Shown here: piece by piece, positions 49,450-58,000 of the stretch | How positions within the stretch are numbered: position 1 is the first letter of the stretch | Layout of the letters: each line of letters opens with the position of its first letter | Assembly: GCF_945957355.1 (NCBI RefSeq) | Contig: NZ_CAMFKM010000016.1 | Coordinates: 1 to 64,000 of the forward strand | Direction of reading: 5' to 3' | Length of the DNA stretch: 64,000 bases | Origin: an uncultured Reyranella sp. | GTDB taxonomy: Bacteria; Pseudomonadota; Alphaproteobacteria; Reyranellales; Reyranellaceae | Notes under the pieces: model-generated | The model's database searches: none | Told to the model about the DNA's origin: nothing | Seen by the model: only the letters and a program-made list of their open reading frames with translations | Position numbers and translations under genes: made by a program

Positions 49450-50496
49450 ATGATTTCACGTCGCAAAGCGTTGCGTGTCGGTGCGGGCCTCGCGGCCCTC
49501 GCCGCGGTAGGGGCGCCGTCGATCCTCCATGCCCAGACCAAGACGCTCAAGATCACCACCTGGGGCGGCAAGTGGGGCGAGGTGATGAAGGGCACGGTGC
49601 TGCCGGCCTTCGAGAAGGAGTTCAAGTGCACGGTGTCGGCCGACCAAGCCTTCCCGTTCCTGCCCAAGCTGCAGGTCAGCCCCAAGAACGACCCGATCTA
49701 CGACGTGCTGCACGCCAATTCCAACGAGCAGTGGAATGCCGTCATCGAAGGGCTGGTGATCGACAAGATCACGGCCAAGGAAGTGCCCAACATCGCCGAC
49801 GTCTATCCCTACGCGGTGAGCGACAAGATCGTGGGCATCACGATCTTCACCAGCGCCATCGGCCTGGGCTATCGCACCGACAAGGGCCTCACGAAGCCGA
49901 CCTCGTGGAAGGATCTGGCCGATCCCAAGCTGGCCGGCGCGCGAGGCGGCTACCTGATCCCGGTGAACAGCCTCGGGCAGGCGCACCTGATGATGCTGGG
50001 CAAGGTCTATGGCAAGGGCCTCACCGACCTCGACGCCGCCTACAAGGCGCTCGAGGCGCTGAAGCCGATCAAGCTGGTCGATTTCACCGGCCAGATGGAA
50101 AAGATGCTGCTGTCGGCCGAGGTGTCGATGGGCGTCATCCACGATTCCGGCGTCTATCGCTACGAGGGCGCGAACATGCAGCCGGTCGACTTTGCCAGCC
50201 CGTCCGAAGGCGTGCTGGCGCTGGAGCAGGTGCTGAACGTCACGCCGGGCTCGAAGGTCAAGGAGTTGGCCTTCGCCTATATCGACTACATGCTGCGCCC
50301 CGACGTGCAGAAGCTGCTGGCCGAGGCCGTGTGGTATTCGCCGGCGAACAAGAAGGTGAAGCTCGATGCCAAGTACGACGCCAAGCTCCTCACCACGCCG
50401 GAGAAGGTGGCGACGCTGATCCAACCCGACTGGAAGTGGTACAATGCACGCCGCGAGGACATCGACGCGCGCGTCACCAAGATCCTGAAGGGCTGA
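49450..50496 (+). CDS. ABC transporter substrate-binding protein (PotD-like) with twin-arginine signal
   Basis: 348 residues from ATG 49450, preceded by CAGGGGG; an in-frame ATG at 49423 overlaps the permease and adds nine residues. The signal SRRKALRVGAGLAALAAVGA ends at LHAQ, and the paired Arg suggests Tat export. The mature part begins LKITTWGGKWGEVMKGTVLP, typical of family-1 polyamine/opine-like binding proteins, with YDVLHANSNEQWNAVI and the C-terminal YSPANKKVKLD. It delivers the operon's substrate to the two permeases. Given the enzymes encoded beside it, the ligand is probably not a plain polyamine. Confidence 0.92.
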   Translation: MISRRKALRVGAGLAALAAVGAPSILHAQTKTLKITTWGGKWGEVMKGTVLPAFEKEFKCTVSADQAFPFLPKLQVSPKNDPIYDVLHANSNEQWNAVIEGLVIDKITAKEVPNIADVYPYAVSDKIVGITIFTSAIGLGYRTDKGLTKPTSWKDLADPKLAGARGGYLIPVNSLGQAHLMMLGKVYGKGLTDLDAAYKALEALKPIKLVDFTGQMEKMLLSAEVSMGVIHDSGVYRYEGANMQPVDFASPSEGVLALEQVLNVTPGSKVKELAFAYIDYMLRPDVQKLLAEAVWYSPANKKVKLDAKYDAKLLTTPEKVATLIQPDWKWYNARREDIDARVTKILKG

Positions 50497-50512
50497 GGGG
50501 CGGCGTGCGTAA

Positions 50513-51493
50513 GTGACCTCCGCGGCCATCAAGCTCGACCAGGTGACCAAGACGTTCGACGGCCGTGTGCTGGCCGTCGATTCGGTGACGCTCGACATCG
50601 CCGCCGGCGAGTTCTTCTCGCTGCTCGGGCCTTCGGGCTGCGGCAAGACGACGAGCCTGCGCATGATCGCGGGTTTCGAGCATCCCGATTCGGGCCGCGT
50701 CCATGTCGGCGGCAACGACATCACCGACCTGCCGGTGCACCGGCGCGACATGGGGATGGTGTTCCAGTCCTACGCCCTGTTCCCGCACCGCACGGTGGCG
50801 GAGAACGTGGCGTTCGGGCTGCGCATGCGCGAGGTCCCGCGGCCGGAGATCGAGCGGCGGGTCGCGGCGGCGCTGGCTCAGGTGGCGCTGACGGGTTTCG
50901 AGACGCGCAAGCCCGGCCAGCTTTCCGGTGGACAGCAGCAGCGGGTGGCGCTCGCGCGCGCGCTGGTCGTCGAGCCGCCCGTCTTGCTCTGCGACGAGCC
51001 GCTGGGCGCGCTCGACCGCAAGCTGCGCCAGCAGATGCAATTCGAGCTGAAGGAGCTACAGAAGCGCCTGGGCGTCACCCTGGTCTTCGTGACCCATGAC
51101 CAGGAGGAGGCGCTGGCCATGAGCGACCGCATCGCCGTCATGAACAAGGGCAAGGTCGAGCAGGTGGGCACGCCGACCGAAATCTACGAGCGGCCGAGGA
51201 CGCGCTTCGTCGCCGACTTCATCGGCGAGATCAATATTCTCGAGGAGCCCGGCCGGCTCCGCGCGCTGCGGCCCGAGAAGATCCGGCTCGTGGCCGCCGA
51301 GGGCGCGCGCCTCTCGGGCACGGTCGAGACCTCGAACTATCTCGGCGGCTCGACCTTGCTGCGCGTTCGGCCGACCGCCGGCCCCTCGATGCTGGTGCGC
51401 GAGACACATGCCGGCGAGCGCGCTTCGCGTGCGCCCGGCGACCAGGTTGGTCTCGCCTGGAGCGATAGCGACGCCGTGGCATTGGAGGGCTAG
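50513..51493 (+). CDS. ABC transporter ATP-binding protein (PotA-like)
   Basis: 326 residues from GTG 50513. Walker A is LLGPSGCGKTTSLRM, with Q-loop MVFQSYALFPHRTV, signature LSGGQQQRVALARALVV, Walker B VLLCDEPLGALDRKL and switch His FVTHDQEEALAMSD. A C-terminal TOBE domain (about 235-326) contains LRALRPEKIRLVAAEG. It completes the importer encoded by the three previous genes. A GTG start and no obvious upstream Shine-Dalgarno element may keep the level below that of the binding protein. Confidence 0.95.
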   Translation: MTSAAIKLDQVTKTFDGRVLAVDSVTLDIAAGEFFSLLGPSGCGKTTSLRMIAGFEHPDSGRVHVGGNDITDLPVHRRDMGMVFQSYALFPHRTVAENVAFGLRMREVPRPEIERRVAAALAQVALTGFETRKPGQLSGGQQQRVALARALVVEPPVLLCDEPLGALDRKLRQQMQFELKELQKRLGVTLVFVTHDQEEALAMSDRIAVMNKGKVEQVGTPTEIYERPRTRFVADFIGEINILEEPGRLRALRPEKIRLVAAEGARLSGTVETSNYLGGSTLLRVRPTAGPSMLVRETHAGERASRAPGDQVGLAWSDSDAVALEG

Positions 51494-51497
51494 GAAC

Positions 51498-52166
51498 ATG
51501 AGCACCCTGGGCATCGTCACCATCGGACAGGCGCCGCGCGACGACATCGTCGAGCTGTTCGCCGCCCAGGCGCCGGCCGGCACGAAGGTGATCCTGCGCG
51601 GTGCGCTCGATGGCCTCAGCGACGCCGAGGTCGACGCGCTGCCGCCGCTCAACGGTGCCGACACGCTCTACACGCGGCTGCGCGGCGGCCGCGACGTGAA
51701 GATCTCCAAGCAGGCCGTGATCGCCCGCTCGCCGGGCACGCTGGCGAAGCTGCGCGCCGATGGCTGCGACGCCATCGTCTATGCCTGTACGGGCGAGTTC
51801 CCGGCGATGGACGGCGATGCCGGCGTGCTGTTCCCGTCGCGGGTCCTGAGCGGCATTGCCGAAGGCCTGCTGTCGCGCGGCCGCCTCGGACTGCTGGTTC
51901 CGTTTGCCGAGCAGGGCGAGAAACTCGCCACCAAGTGGGCACGGAGCGGCGTCTCGGTCACGGTCGAGGCGCTCGTGCCGAGTGCCGGGCCGGAAGAGGC
52001 GGCCGACGTGGCTCGTCGTCTGGCGGCGAGCAGGCCCGACCTCGTGGCGCTCGACTGCATGAGCTACGGGCCCGCAACGAAGGCAGCCGTGAAGGCCGTG
52101 TTGAAGGTGCCGACATTGCTCGCCATCACGGCCACCGGCCGCGTGCTGCGCGAGCTGCTCGACTGA
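51498..52166 (+). CDS. AroM family protein
   Basis: 222 residues, the length of stand-alone AroM proteins. The start GIVTIGQAPRDDIVELF is the family hallmark. It has TLYTRLRGGRDVKISKQ, VYACTGEFPAMDGD with Cys97, LGLLVPFAEQGEKL, and VALDCMSYGPATKAAVK with Cys187. The fold belongs to the Asp/Glu racemase-like group, in which a pair of cysteines acts as acid and base. That suggests a racemase or isomerase acting on the ring-opened product, but AroM activity is not established. It is the last gene of the operon, four bases after the ATPase gene. It matches the ligand domain of the regulator at 42864. Confidence 0.88.
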   Translation: MSTLGIVTIGQAPRDDIVELFAAQAPAGTKVILRGALDGLSDAEVDALPPLNGADTLYTRLRGGRDVKISKQAVIARSPGTLAKLRADGCDAIVYACTGEFPAMDGDAGVLFPSRVLSGIAEGLLSRGRLGLLVPFAEQGEKLATKWARSGVSVTVEALVPSAGPEEAADVARRLAASRPDLVALDCMSYGPATKAAVKAVLKVPTLLAITATGRVLRELLD

Positions 52167-52169
52167 TCC

Positions 52170-52535
52170 TCAGTCGTTGCCGACGGTGAACGGGATCTCG
52201 CCATCGAACTGCGGCGAGCCGCCGACGAGCCAATGCAGGCTGTAGCGGCCCGGCTGCAGGGTGGGTGCGCGGGCGAACAGCACCTCCGGGGCTGACTCGA
52301 GTCGAGGATGAAGGACCTCGATGATCCCGCCATCCCGCTTGATGGCGAGGCGGGAATCCTCGTGGTCGACCGGACGATTGAAGCGGACATAGAACGCGCT
52401 GCTGCGCTGGCCGATCACCGCGTTCGCCTTGGGCGCGGAGTCCAGCACGCGCAGTTCCTGGGCCCGTATCGGGCCAGCGAGCCCGAACAGGCCAAGCGAG
52501 GCCCCGACGAAAACAGCCTGTCGACGCGTGATCAT
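52170..52535 (-). CDS. CopC-like periplasmic protein with twin-arginine signal
   Basis: 121 residues from ATG 52535; ATG 52550 would add five. The signal TRRQAVFVGASLGLFGLAGP ends IRAQ. The mature domain ELRVLDSAPKANAVIGQRSS and FYVRFNRPVDHEDSRLAI resembles CopC/YobA-type beta sandwiches, ending PGRYSLHWLVGGSPQFDGEI and PFTVGND. The His1-type copper residue (H at the mature N-terminus) is not evident, and no copper oxidase or CopD gene is nearby, so copper binding is uncertain. It is 41 bases downstream of hisC on the same strand. Confidence 0.75.
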   Translation of the reverse strand: MITRRQAVFVGASLGLFGLAGPIRAQELRVLDSAPKANAVIGQRSSAFYVRFNRPVDHEDSRLAIKRDGGIIEVLHPRLESAPEVLFARAPTLQPGRYSLHWLVGGSPQFDGEIPFTVGND

Positions 52536-52576
52536 CTTACCCATCCTCATTGCGGGCCGCTGCGTCGTTGTCCCGG

Positions 52577-53641
52577 CTAGCGGCTCTTCAGGATATCCGA
52601 AGCCGCCGCGATCAGCTTCCGGACGTCGTCAGGCGTGCCGACAGTGATGCGCATGTACGGCGCAGAGCGGGGCTTGTCGAAATGCCGGACCAGGATCGCG
52701 CGGTCGCGCAGGGCCGTGGCGAACGCCGCGCCGCCCAACGCGGGGTGGCGTGCGAAGACGAAGTTGGCGTTGGAGGTTAGGACGATGAAGCCCAGTGACG
52801 CCAGCTCGTGAGTCATCGTCTCGCGCGTCGCCACCACCCTCGCGCAGCTCTCGCGGAACCAGGCATCGTCGCGCACCGAAGCGGTGGCGCCGGCCTGGGC
52901 GATGCGCCCCAGCGGGTAGGAATTGAAGGAGTCCTTCACCCGGCGCAGTGCCTCGATCAGCCCCGCATCGCCCAGCGCATAGCCGACGCGCAGGCCGGCC
53001 AGCGCGCGCGACTTGGACATGGTCTGCACGACCAGCAGGTTGGGATGATCGGCGATCAGCGGCGCCGAGCTTTCGCCGCCGAAATCGACATAGGCTTCGT
53101 CGATCAGGACGGGAATGTCGGCATGCTCGTCGAGCAGGCGGGCGATGGCGGCGCGCGGCAGGGCGATCCCGGTCGGCGCGTTGGGATTGGCGATCACGAT
53201 CGCGCCGGCTTCGCGGCGATAGTCCTCGATGCGCACGCCCATTCCCTCGTCGAGCGGCACCGTCTCCAGGGTGATGCCGAAGAGCTGCGCCCACACCGGA
53301 TAGAAGCTGTAGGTGATATCGGGGCAGAGGAGCGGCCGGTCGTGTTTCAGCAGGCCGGCGAAGGCATGGGCCAGCACCTCGTCGGAGCCGTTGCCGACGA
53401 ACACCTGCTCCCGCTTCACGCCATGATGGTCGGCCAGCGCCTGGCGCAGTTCCACGGCCTCCGGGTCGGGATAGAGCCGCAGCGAGTCGGAGGCCGCCGC
53501 CCGCATCGCCTCCTCGGCGCGAGGTGAAGGGCCGAACGGGCTCTCGTTGGTGTTGAGCTTCACGAGGTTGGCGATGCGAGGCTGCTCGCCCGGCGTATAG
53601 GGCGACAGGTCACGTGCAATCTGGCTCCAGAAGGGATTCAT
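52577..53641 (-). CDS. hisC: histidinol-phosphate aminotransferase
   Basis: 354 residues of the class-I/II aminotransferase fold. The N-terminus LVKLNTNESPFGPSPRAEEA is that of HisC. The substrate loop FVGNGSDEVLAHAF precedes AIVIANPNAPTGIALPRAAI, DEAYVDFGGESSAPLI, and the PLP lysine in TMSKSRALAGLRVGYALG. It converts imidazole-acetol phosphate and glutamate to histidinol phosphate; related enzymes use aromatic amino acids. It is preceded by the DedA-like gene with a one-base gap. No other his gene is present, so an aromatic aminotransferase role is possible. Confidence 0.9.
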   Translation of the reverse strand: MNPFWSQIARDLSPYTPGEQPRIANLVKLNTNESPFGPSPRAEEAMRAAASDSLRLYPDPEAVELRQALADHHGVKREQVFVGNGSDEVLAHAFAGLLKHDRPLLCPDITYSFYPVWAQLFGITLETVPLDEGMGVRIEDYRREAGAIVIANPNAPTGIALPRAAIARLLDEHADIPVLIDEAYVDFGGESSAPLIADHPNLLVVQTMSKSRALAGLRVGYALGDAGLIEALRRVKDSFNSYPLGRIAQAGATASVRDDAWFRESCARVVATRETMTHELASLGFIVLTSNANFVFARHPALGGAAFATALRDRAILVRHFDKPRSAPYMRITVGTPDDVRKLIAAASDILKSR

Positions 53642-53642
53642 C

Positions 53643-54230
53643 CTAGTTGCGCTCCATTACACGCTCCAGGCGTCGCGTCAGGAACCAGCCGAGCGCCAGG
53701 AAAGCCACCAGCATGGCAATGCCGAAGACCGAGAGCGCATCGGTCATGGTCTTTTCGGAGACGAAACCGAAGCCATAGCCCGTCGAGACTGCAATACCAG
53801 CCCACAGGCCGGCAGCAACAAAGTTCAACAGAAGGAAGCGCGGCCAGCTCAGAGTGGAGGCCCCATAGGCGAACCCCGCGACGTTGCGGATGATGCGTGG
53901 ATAGCGGTGGATCAGGATCATCCAGGCATGGTGCCGGTCGGCCACCCGCGCCGCCGACTCGACGGCGCGCTGCAGGCGCGGAATGCCCCTGAGCCAGCGT
54001 GTGCCGAAGCGCCGACCGACCCAGAAGCGCACGATGTCCCCCGCGAAGGTACCGACCCAGCAGGCGGCGAGCGCCTGCTCGAAGCCCAACGCGCCGGCCT
54101 GCGCGGCATAGCCTGCGAACAGCGCCAGCAGGAGGCTGTTGGCCATCGAATAGACGGTGAGGAAGGCATAAACGGCGTCGCCGTGCCGGCGGATGAAATC
54201 CAGGAAGGAAGCGAGGTCGCCGTCGAACAT
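53643..54230 (-). CDS. DedA/VTT-type membrane protein
   Basis: 195 residues with about five hydrophobic segments. The VTT-like core includes VYAFLTVYSMANSLLLALFA, GFEQALAACWVGTFAGDIVR, and the signature-like LIHRYPRIIRNVAGFAYGAS followed by WPRFLLLNFVAAGLWAGI. The pattern fits DedA/SNARE-associated proteins, probably lipid-scramblase or flippase-like. It shares a transcription unit with hisC, and a strong terminator upstream isolates it from the OmpA gene. Confidence 0.8.
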   Translation of the reverse strand: MFDGDLASFLDFIRRHGDAVYAFLTVYSMANSLLLALFAGYAAQAGALGFEQALAACWVGTFAGDIVRFWVGRRFGTRWLRGIPRLQRAVESAARVADRHHAWMILIHRYPRIIRNVAGFAYGASTLSWPRFLLLNFVAAGLWAGIAVSTGYGFGFVSEKTMTDALSVFGIAMLVAFLALGWFLTRRLERVMERN

Positions 54231-54247
54231 CGGCCCTGCCTACAACG

Positions 54248-54276
54248 AAAAAGGCGGCCCCGCGAGGGGCCGCCTT
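54248..54276 (-). terminator. rho-independent terminator of the OmpA-family gene
   Basis: On the minus strand an 11-base stem (AAGGCGGCCCC/GGGGCCGCCTT, arms at 54251-54261 and 54266-54276) with a 4-base loop runs into TTTTTCGTTG. It begins 23 bases after the OmpA stop codon. Confidence 0.85.
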
Positions 54277-54298
54277 CCGTGGTTCAGCGGGCCGGCTC

Positions 54299-54973
54299 TC
54301 AGGCCGGACCGATGGGACGGCCGGGCCAGCGATAGCCGGGCGCCGGAAGCGGGATCTTGACGCCGATCAGCGCGTCTTCCAGCACCGGGATGCCGGCGGC
54401 GTAGTCGCCCTGGTCGCACTTCGCGATGGCGGCCGCCTCACGCGGCTCGATCACAGAGGTACGATACTGGCGCCACTTGTCGCTCAGCGCCTTGCAGTAG
54501 GAGGCCGGGTCGGAGAACACGGTGCTGACCGTGGTCTGGCCGCCCACGACGATCTCGACTCGGCGGTTCTGCGGCTCGCGGACGTTGTCGCCGGTCTGTA
54601 CGAGCAGGCCTTCCTCGCCGCGGCCGTTGACCGTGATCGCGGTGGCCGGCACGCCCTCGCGGACCAGCTGCTGCTTCACCGAGTTCGCGCGGCGCAGCGA
54701 CAGCGCCATGTTGTACTGCGGCGAGCCCGAGGTGTCGGTGTGACCGGTGGCCACGATGCTGGCGGAGCCGCGGGTCTTGTAGGCCTGGGCGGCCTGGCGG
54801 ACCGTCTCAACGGCCTGGGTAGTCAGGTTGGAGCGGTCCCAATCGAAGAAGACCATGAAGGTCTGCGCCTGGACCGGCGGCGGCGGCGGGGGAGGCGGCG
54901 GCGGAGGCGGCTCCGACGCACAGGCGCCCAACAGGAATGTCGCCGCAGCGACGACCAGGAGTTTTCTCAGCAT
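54299..54973 (-). CDS. OmpA-family outer membrane lipoprotein with polyproline linker
   Basis: 224 residues from ATG 54973. The lipobox is LLGAC (Cys18). It is followed by a run of 12 prolines, then an OmpA-type peptidoglycan-binding domain (about residues 38-145: FMVFFDWDRSNLT, ATGHTDTSGSPQYNMALSLR, PQNRRVEIVV). The last 75 residues (YCKALSDKWRQYRTSVIEPR ... CDQGDYAAGIPVLEDAL) form an extra domain with two Cys that is not part of the OmpA fold. It should anchor the outer membrane to the cell wall. A putative EcfG promoter lies 60-80 bases upstream, suggesting stress-related expression. Confidence 0.9.
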   Translation of the reverse strand: MLRKLLVVAAATFLLGACASEPPPPPPPPPPPPVQAQTFMVFFDWDRSNLTTQAVETVRQAAQAYKTRGSASIVATGHTDTSGSPQYNMALSLRRANSVKQQLVREGVPATAITVNGRGEEGLLVQTGDNVREPQNRRVEIVVGGQTTVSTVFSDPASYCKALSDKWRQYRTSVIEPREAAAIAKCDQGDYAAGIPVLEDALIGVKIPLPAPGYRWPGRPIGPA

Positions 54974-55030
54974 GGAATGGTTTCCCTCGATTTCCGGATC
55001 TAAACCCACGGCGGGTCCGTCCGAGGGCTT

Positions 55031-55056
55031 AAACGCGCGACCCGTGTGGAAGTTCC
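55031..55056 (-). promoter_or_regulatory. EcfG (general stress sigma factor)-type promoter
   Basis: On the minus strand GGAAC (55056-55052), 16-base spacer, and CGTTT (55035-55031) match the GGAAC-N16/17-CGTT consensus for the alphaproteobacterial general stress sigma factor. The expected transcript start is about 50 bases before the OmpA-lipoprotein start codon. The match is seen directly; use is inferred. Confidence 0.6.
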
Positions 55057-55090
55057 GATGCCATGCACAAAGAACTTTCCGTCGTCCGGA

Positions 55091-58000
55091 TCAGTAGTCC
55101 CATTCTGCCTTGACCCCCACCCGACCCGTGGAGTCCGCGCCGATGTCGCCCTCGACCTTGATGTTGTCGAAGACGTCGAGCTGGACCACGCCGCGGCTGG
55201 AATTGCCCGCCGCCCCCTGCCGGGCGCCGATATAGACGCCCGGGGCGACGTAGCGGCCCGCTTCGAGCGACACGCCGTTGGCGGCTCCGCCGCTGGACTC
55301 ACCCGTCCTGGAAGACGAGGAACCGACGCTCAACTGGTCGAGCCCGAGCCCTTTGCGCAACCGGCTCAGCACGCTGTCGCCTGGCGACTGGCCCGCCAGC
55401 TCGGCAAGCGCCTGGGCGACCTGCAGCAGTTCCGAAGCGCCGAGCTGGGACGCGGGCTTCCCGAAGATCAGCAGGGCCGTCGCCTCGTCCGGAGGCATGG
55501 ACGGCGTCGAGGTGATCTCGATCTTCGGTTCGCGGGAGGTTCCGGTGATGGCGACGCCGATCGTGGCCGAGTTGGCCGTCGTGGTCGCGAGGAAGTCGAG
55601 GCGCGGGTCGATGGTATTGAGGTTGTCGAGGGTCACGATGCCCTTGGAGAAGGTGAGCCTGCGGCTGCCCAGGCTGAACGTGCCGCGGCGCATGGTGAAG
55701 CCGCCAATGACGGCGGGCGCGCTTGGGCTGCCGCTGACGGTGAGCTGGCCGCTCATCTCGGCGTCCAGGCCGCGGCCACGCACGAAGATCGCCTGGGGGG
55801 CCCGCACGTCGAGCGCGAGCTTGATTGGCGTCGCGTCGGGTGGCGGGGGCGGCTTGGGGGTCCTGCGCGCCGTCGACGGCTGCGTGGCCGCGACGGGCGT
55901 ACCCGGCTTGTTGATTTCCCGCACATCCAAAGTCGGGAAGGAGGCGGTTTGACCCCCACCGACCGAGATCTCGGCTCGATCGATGGTCACGGGCCCCGAG
56001 ACCTCAATGCCTGAGGAGGTCGTCCCCGTGATCCTGAGCGTGCTCGATACCGTCGCAACCATGTCGGGCCGGCTGACCAGCAACGCGCGCTGCGTCGCCA
56101 GGCCGAGGTCGAGCGCGAGACCACCCTCGGCATCGACGCGCATCGAGCCGCTGCCGTTCACTGTGCCCGTGCCTGCCCGGAAGCTGAGCCGCTGCACCTG
56201 CAGCGTGTCACCCTGGAGGACGAAACGGCCCTGGCCGCTGCTGAGCTTCAGGCCTGCTTCCGGCAGCGCCACAGCGCCGCCCTCGAAGTCGATCGCTCCG
56301 GTGCCGCTGATCTGCGTACCGTTGATCGACACCGACAAGTCAGGCCGGAGCCGGCCGGTCACGTTGCGGATGTCGTTGCCCAGGAGGGGCGCAAAGGGCG
56401 CGATGTCGATCGAACCTCCAAGCGCGATCCTGGCGATGACAGGTCCGCCGCCGACAGGCAGGGTTCCTGTACCTTTCACCGTCAAGTTCGTGTTGCCGCC
56501 GGCTACCAGCCGCGCATCAAGGCTCGCCTGCTGGCCGATTAGGGAGCCCGTCCCCTGTAGAGATACCGCGGGGACCAAGGCCGCGTCGGGCCGGCGGACC
56601 CGGACGCCGGCCGCGCTGTAGTTCGCTTCCAGCCTCGGCGAGGCCATCGCTCCGGTGGCGCGAACCTTGGCCTGGAGGGTGCCTTCAAGGCCCGTTCCTG
56701 GCGCGAAGGTGTCGATCAGCGCGAGCGGCAGGCCGGCGATCTCGGCCTGCAGGTCGCTTGCCACGGGATCGAGTGTACCGCGCAGGGCCACCCGGCCGGC
56801 GCCGACGCGCAGGTTGGTCGGATCGATCACGATGCGCGCGCCGGCGACGGCAACCTTCGTCGGTGCATTGAGACCGAGCGGGATATTGCGGTAGCGGCCC
56901 GTGAATCTCGAAAGGGCGACCCGGATCTCCTCGGTCTGGAATTCGATCCTGGCCGCAAGATCGGCGGAAAGTTCCGCGCCCGAGGCCTGCAGGGTGACGT
57001 CGATGCCGCTCGCCCGATCGCCCTTGGCCGCCGCCTTCAGGGTCGACAGGCCGCCGGCACCGCGCAGGCGCGTGGCTTCCAGCGTGAGGCCGGTGGCGGC
57101 ACGGCCTGCCGGATCGTCAATATGTCCGTTGAGGTCGAGGGTGCCGGCGCCCATCCCCCGGCCCGCGAGGTCGGTGCCCTTCACCGAGACGTCGAGCCGT
57201 CCCGCAGGCGCTTTCGGATCGGCGGTGACCTCGGCAACGAGCCCGCCTTCCAGACCCAGAGCCGCCAGTGCGCCGATGTCCTTCAGCTGCGCGATGGTCA
57301 GGCGAGCATGCCCCGCCGTCCTGGTCTGGGCAATGACAAGATCGGCAACGTCCAGCACGGCACTCGACCATTGACCCTGGAGGCTCGGCACTGAAAGGCC
57401 CGTCTTGCCGTCATGGGCGAACCGGCCATCGAGCGTCAGAGGCTGGTCCTGCACGTCACCTTCGGCCTGCAGCGTGCCGCCGAGCGTGCCGTCGGCCGCC
57501 AGGGACACCGTTGTGTCCAGGACGAGGCGGCGCGCGGCGATCGTCTGGCCGGGAACCTGATAGGCGACGTTGCGGGTATCGACCTTCAGCTTCAGCGAGG
57601 TCTCGGGGCCGCCGAAGCCCACCGTGGCATTGGCGGTCGCCGCACCCTCCGCCCCGGCGCGGAAGGCGGCGAGACGCGGCAGATCGACCACGAGGTCGAG
57701 CGTGCCGGCCTGCGCTCTGCCATGCCCCGAGACGGTGAGGGTGCCGCTGTTGCTGCCGACCTTCACGTCGCGGAGCGTCCAGTCGTCGCCGGGCGTCAGG
57801 GTCGCGTTGCCGGCCAGATCCACGGTCGCCATCAGACTCGGTGGCACGTCCGGAGTTCCGAAATCCTCGATGCGGCCCTGCCAGCGGGCCGAGAGATTGC
57901 CCTTGTCGATGCCTGCCGTAAGGGCGACCTGGGCCTTGCCGCTCAGGGCGCGCCCTGCCATGGCCGATAATGGCTCGAGCCTGGGCAGATCGACGGTCGC

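Noticed and set aside
54860..54910. Possible short tandem repeat or CRISPR-like array in a GGC/GGA-rich run
   Set aside because: It encodes the proline run of the OmpA lipoprotein on the minus strand. There is no repeat-spacer structure.
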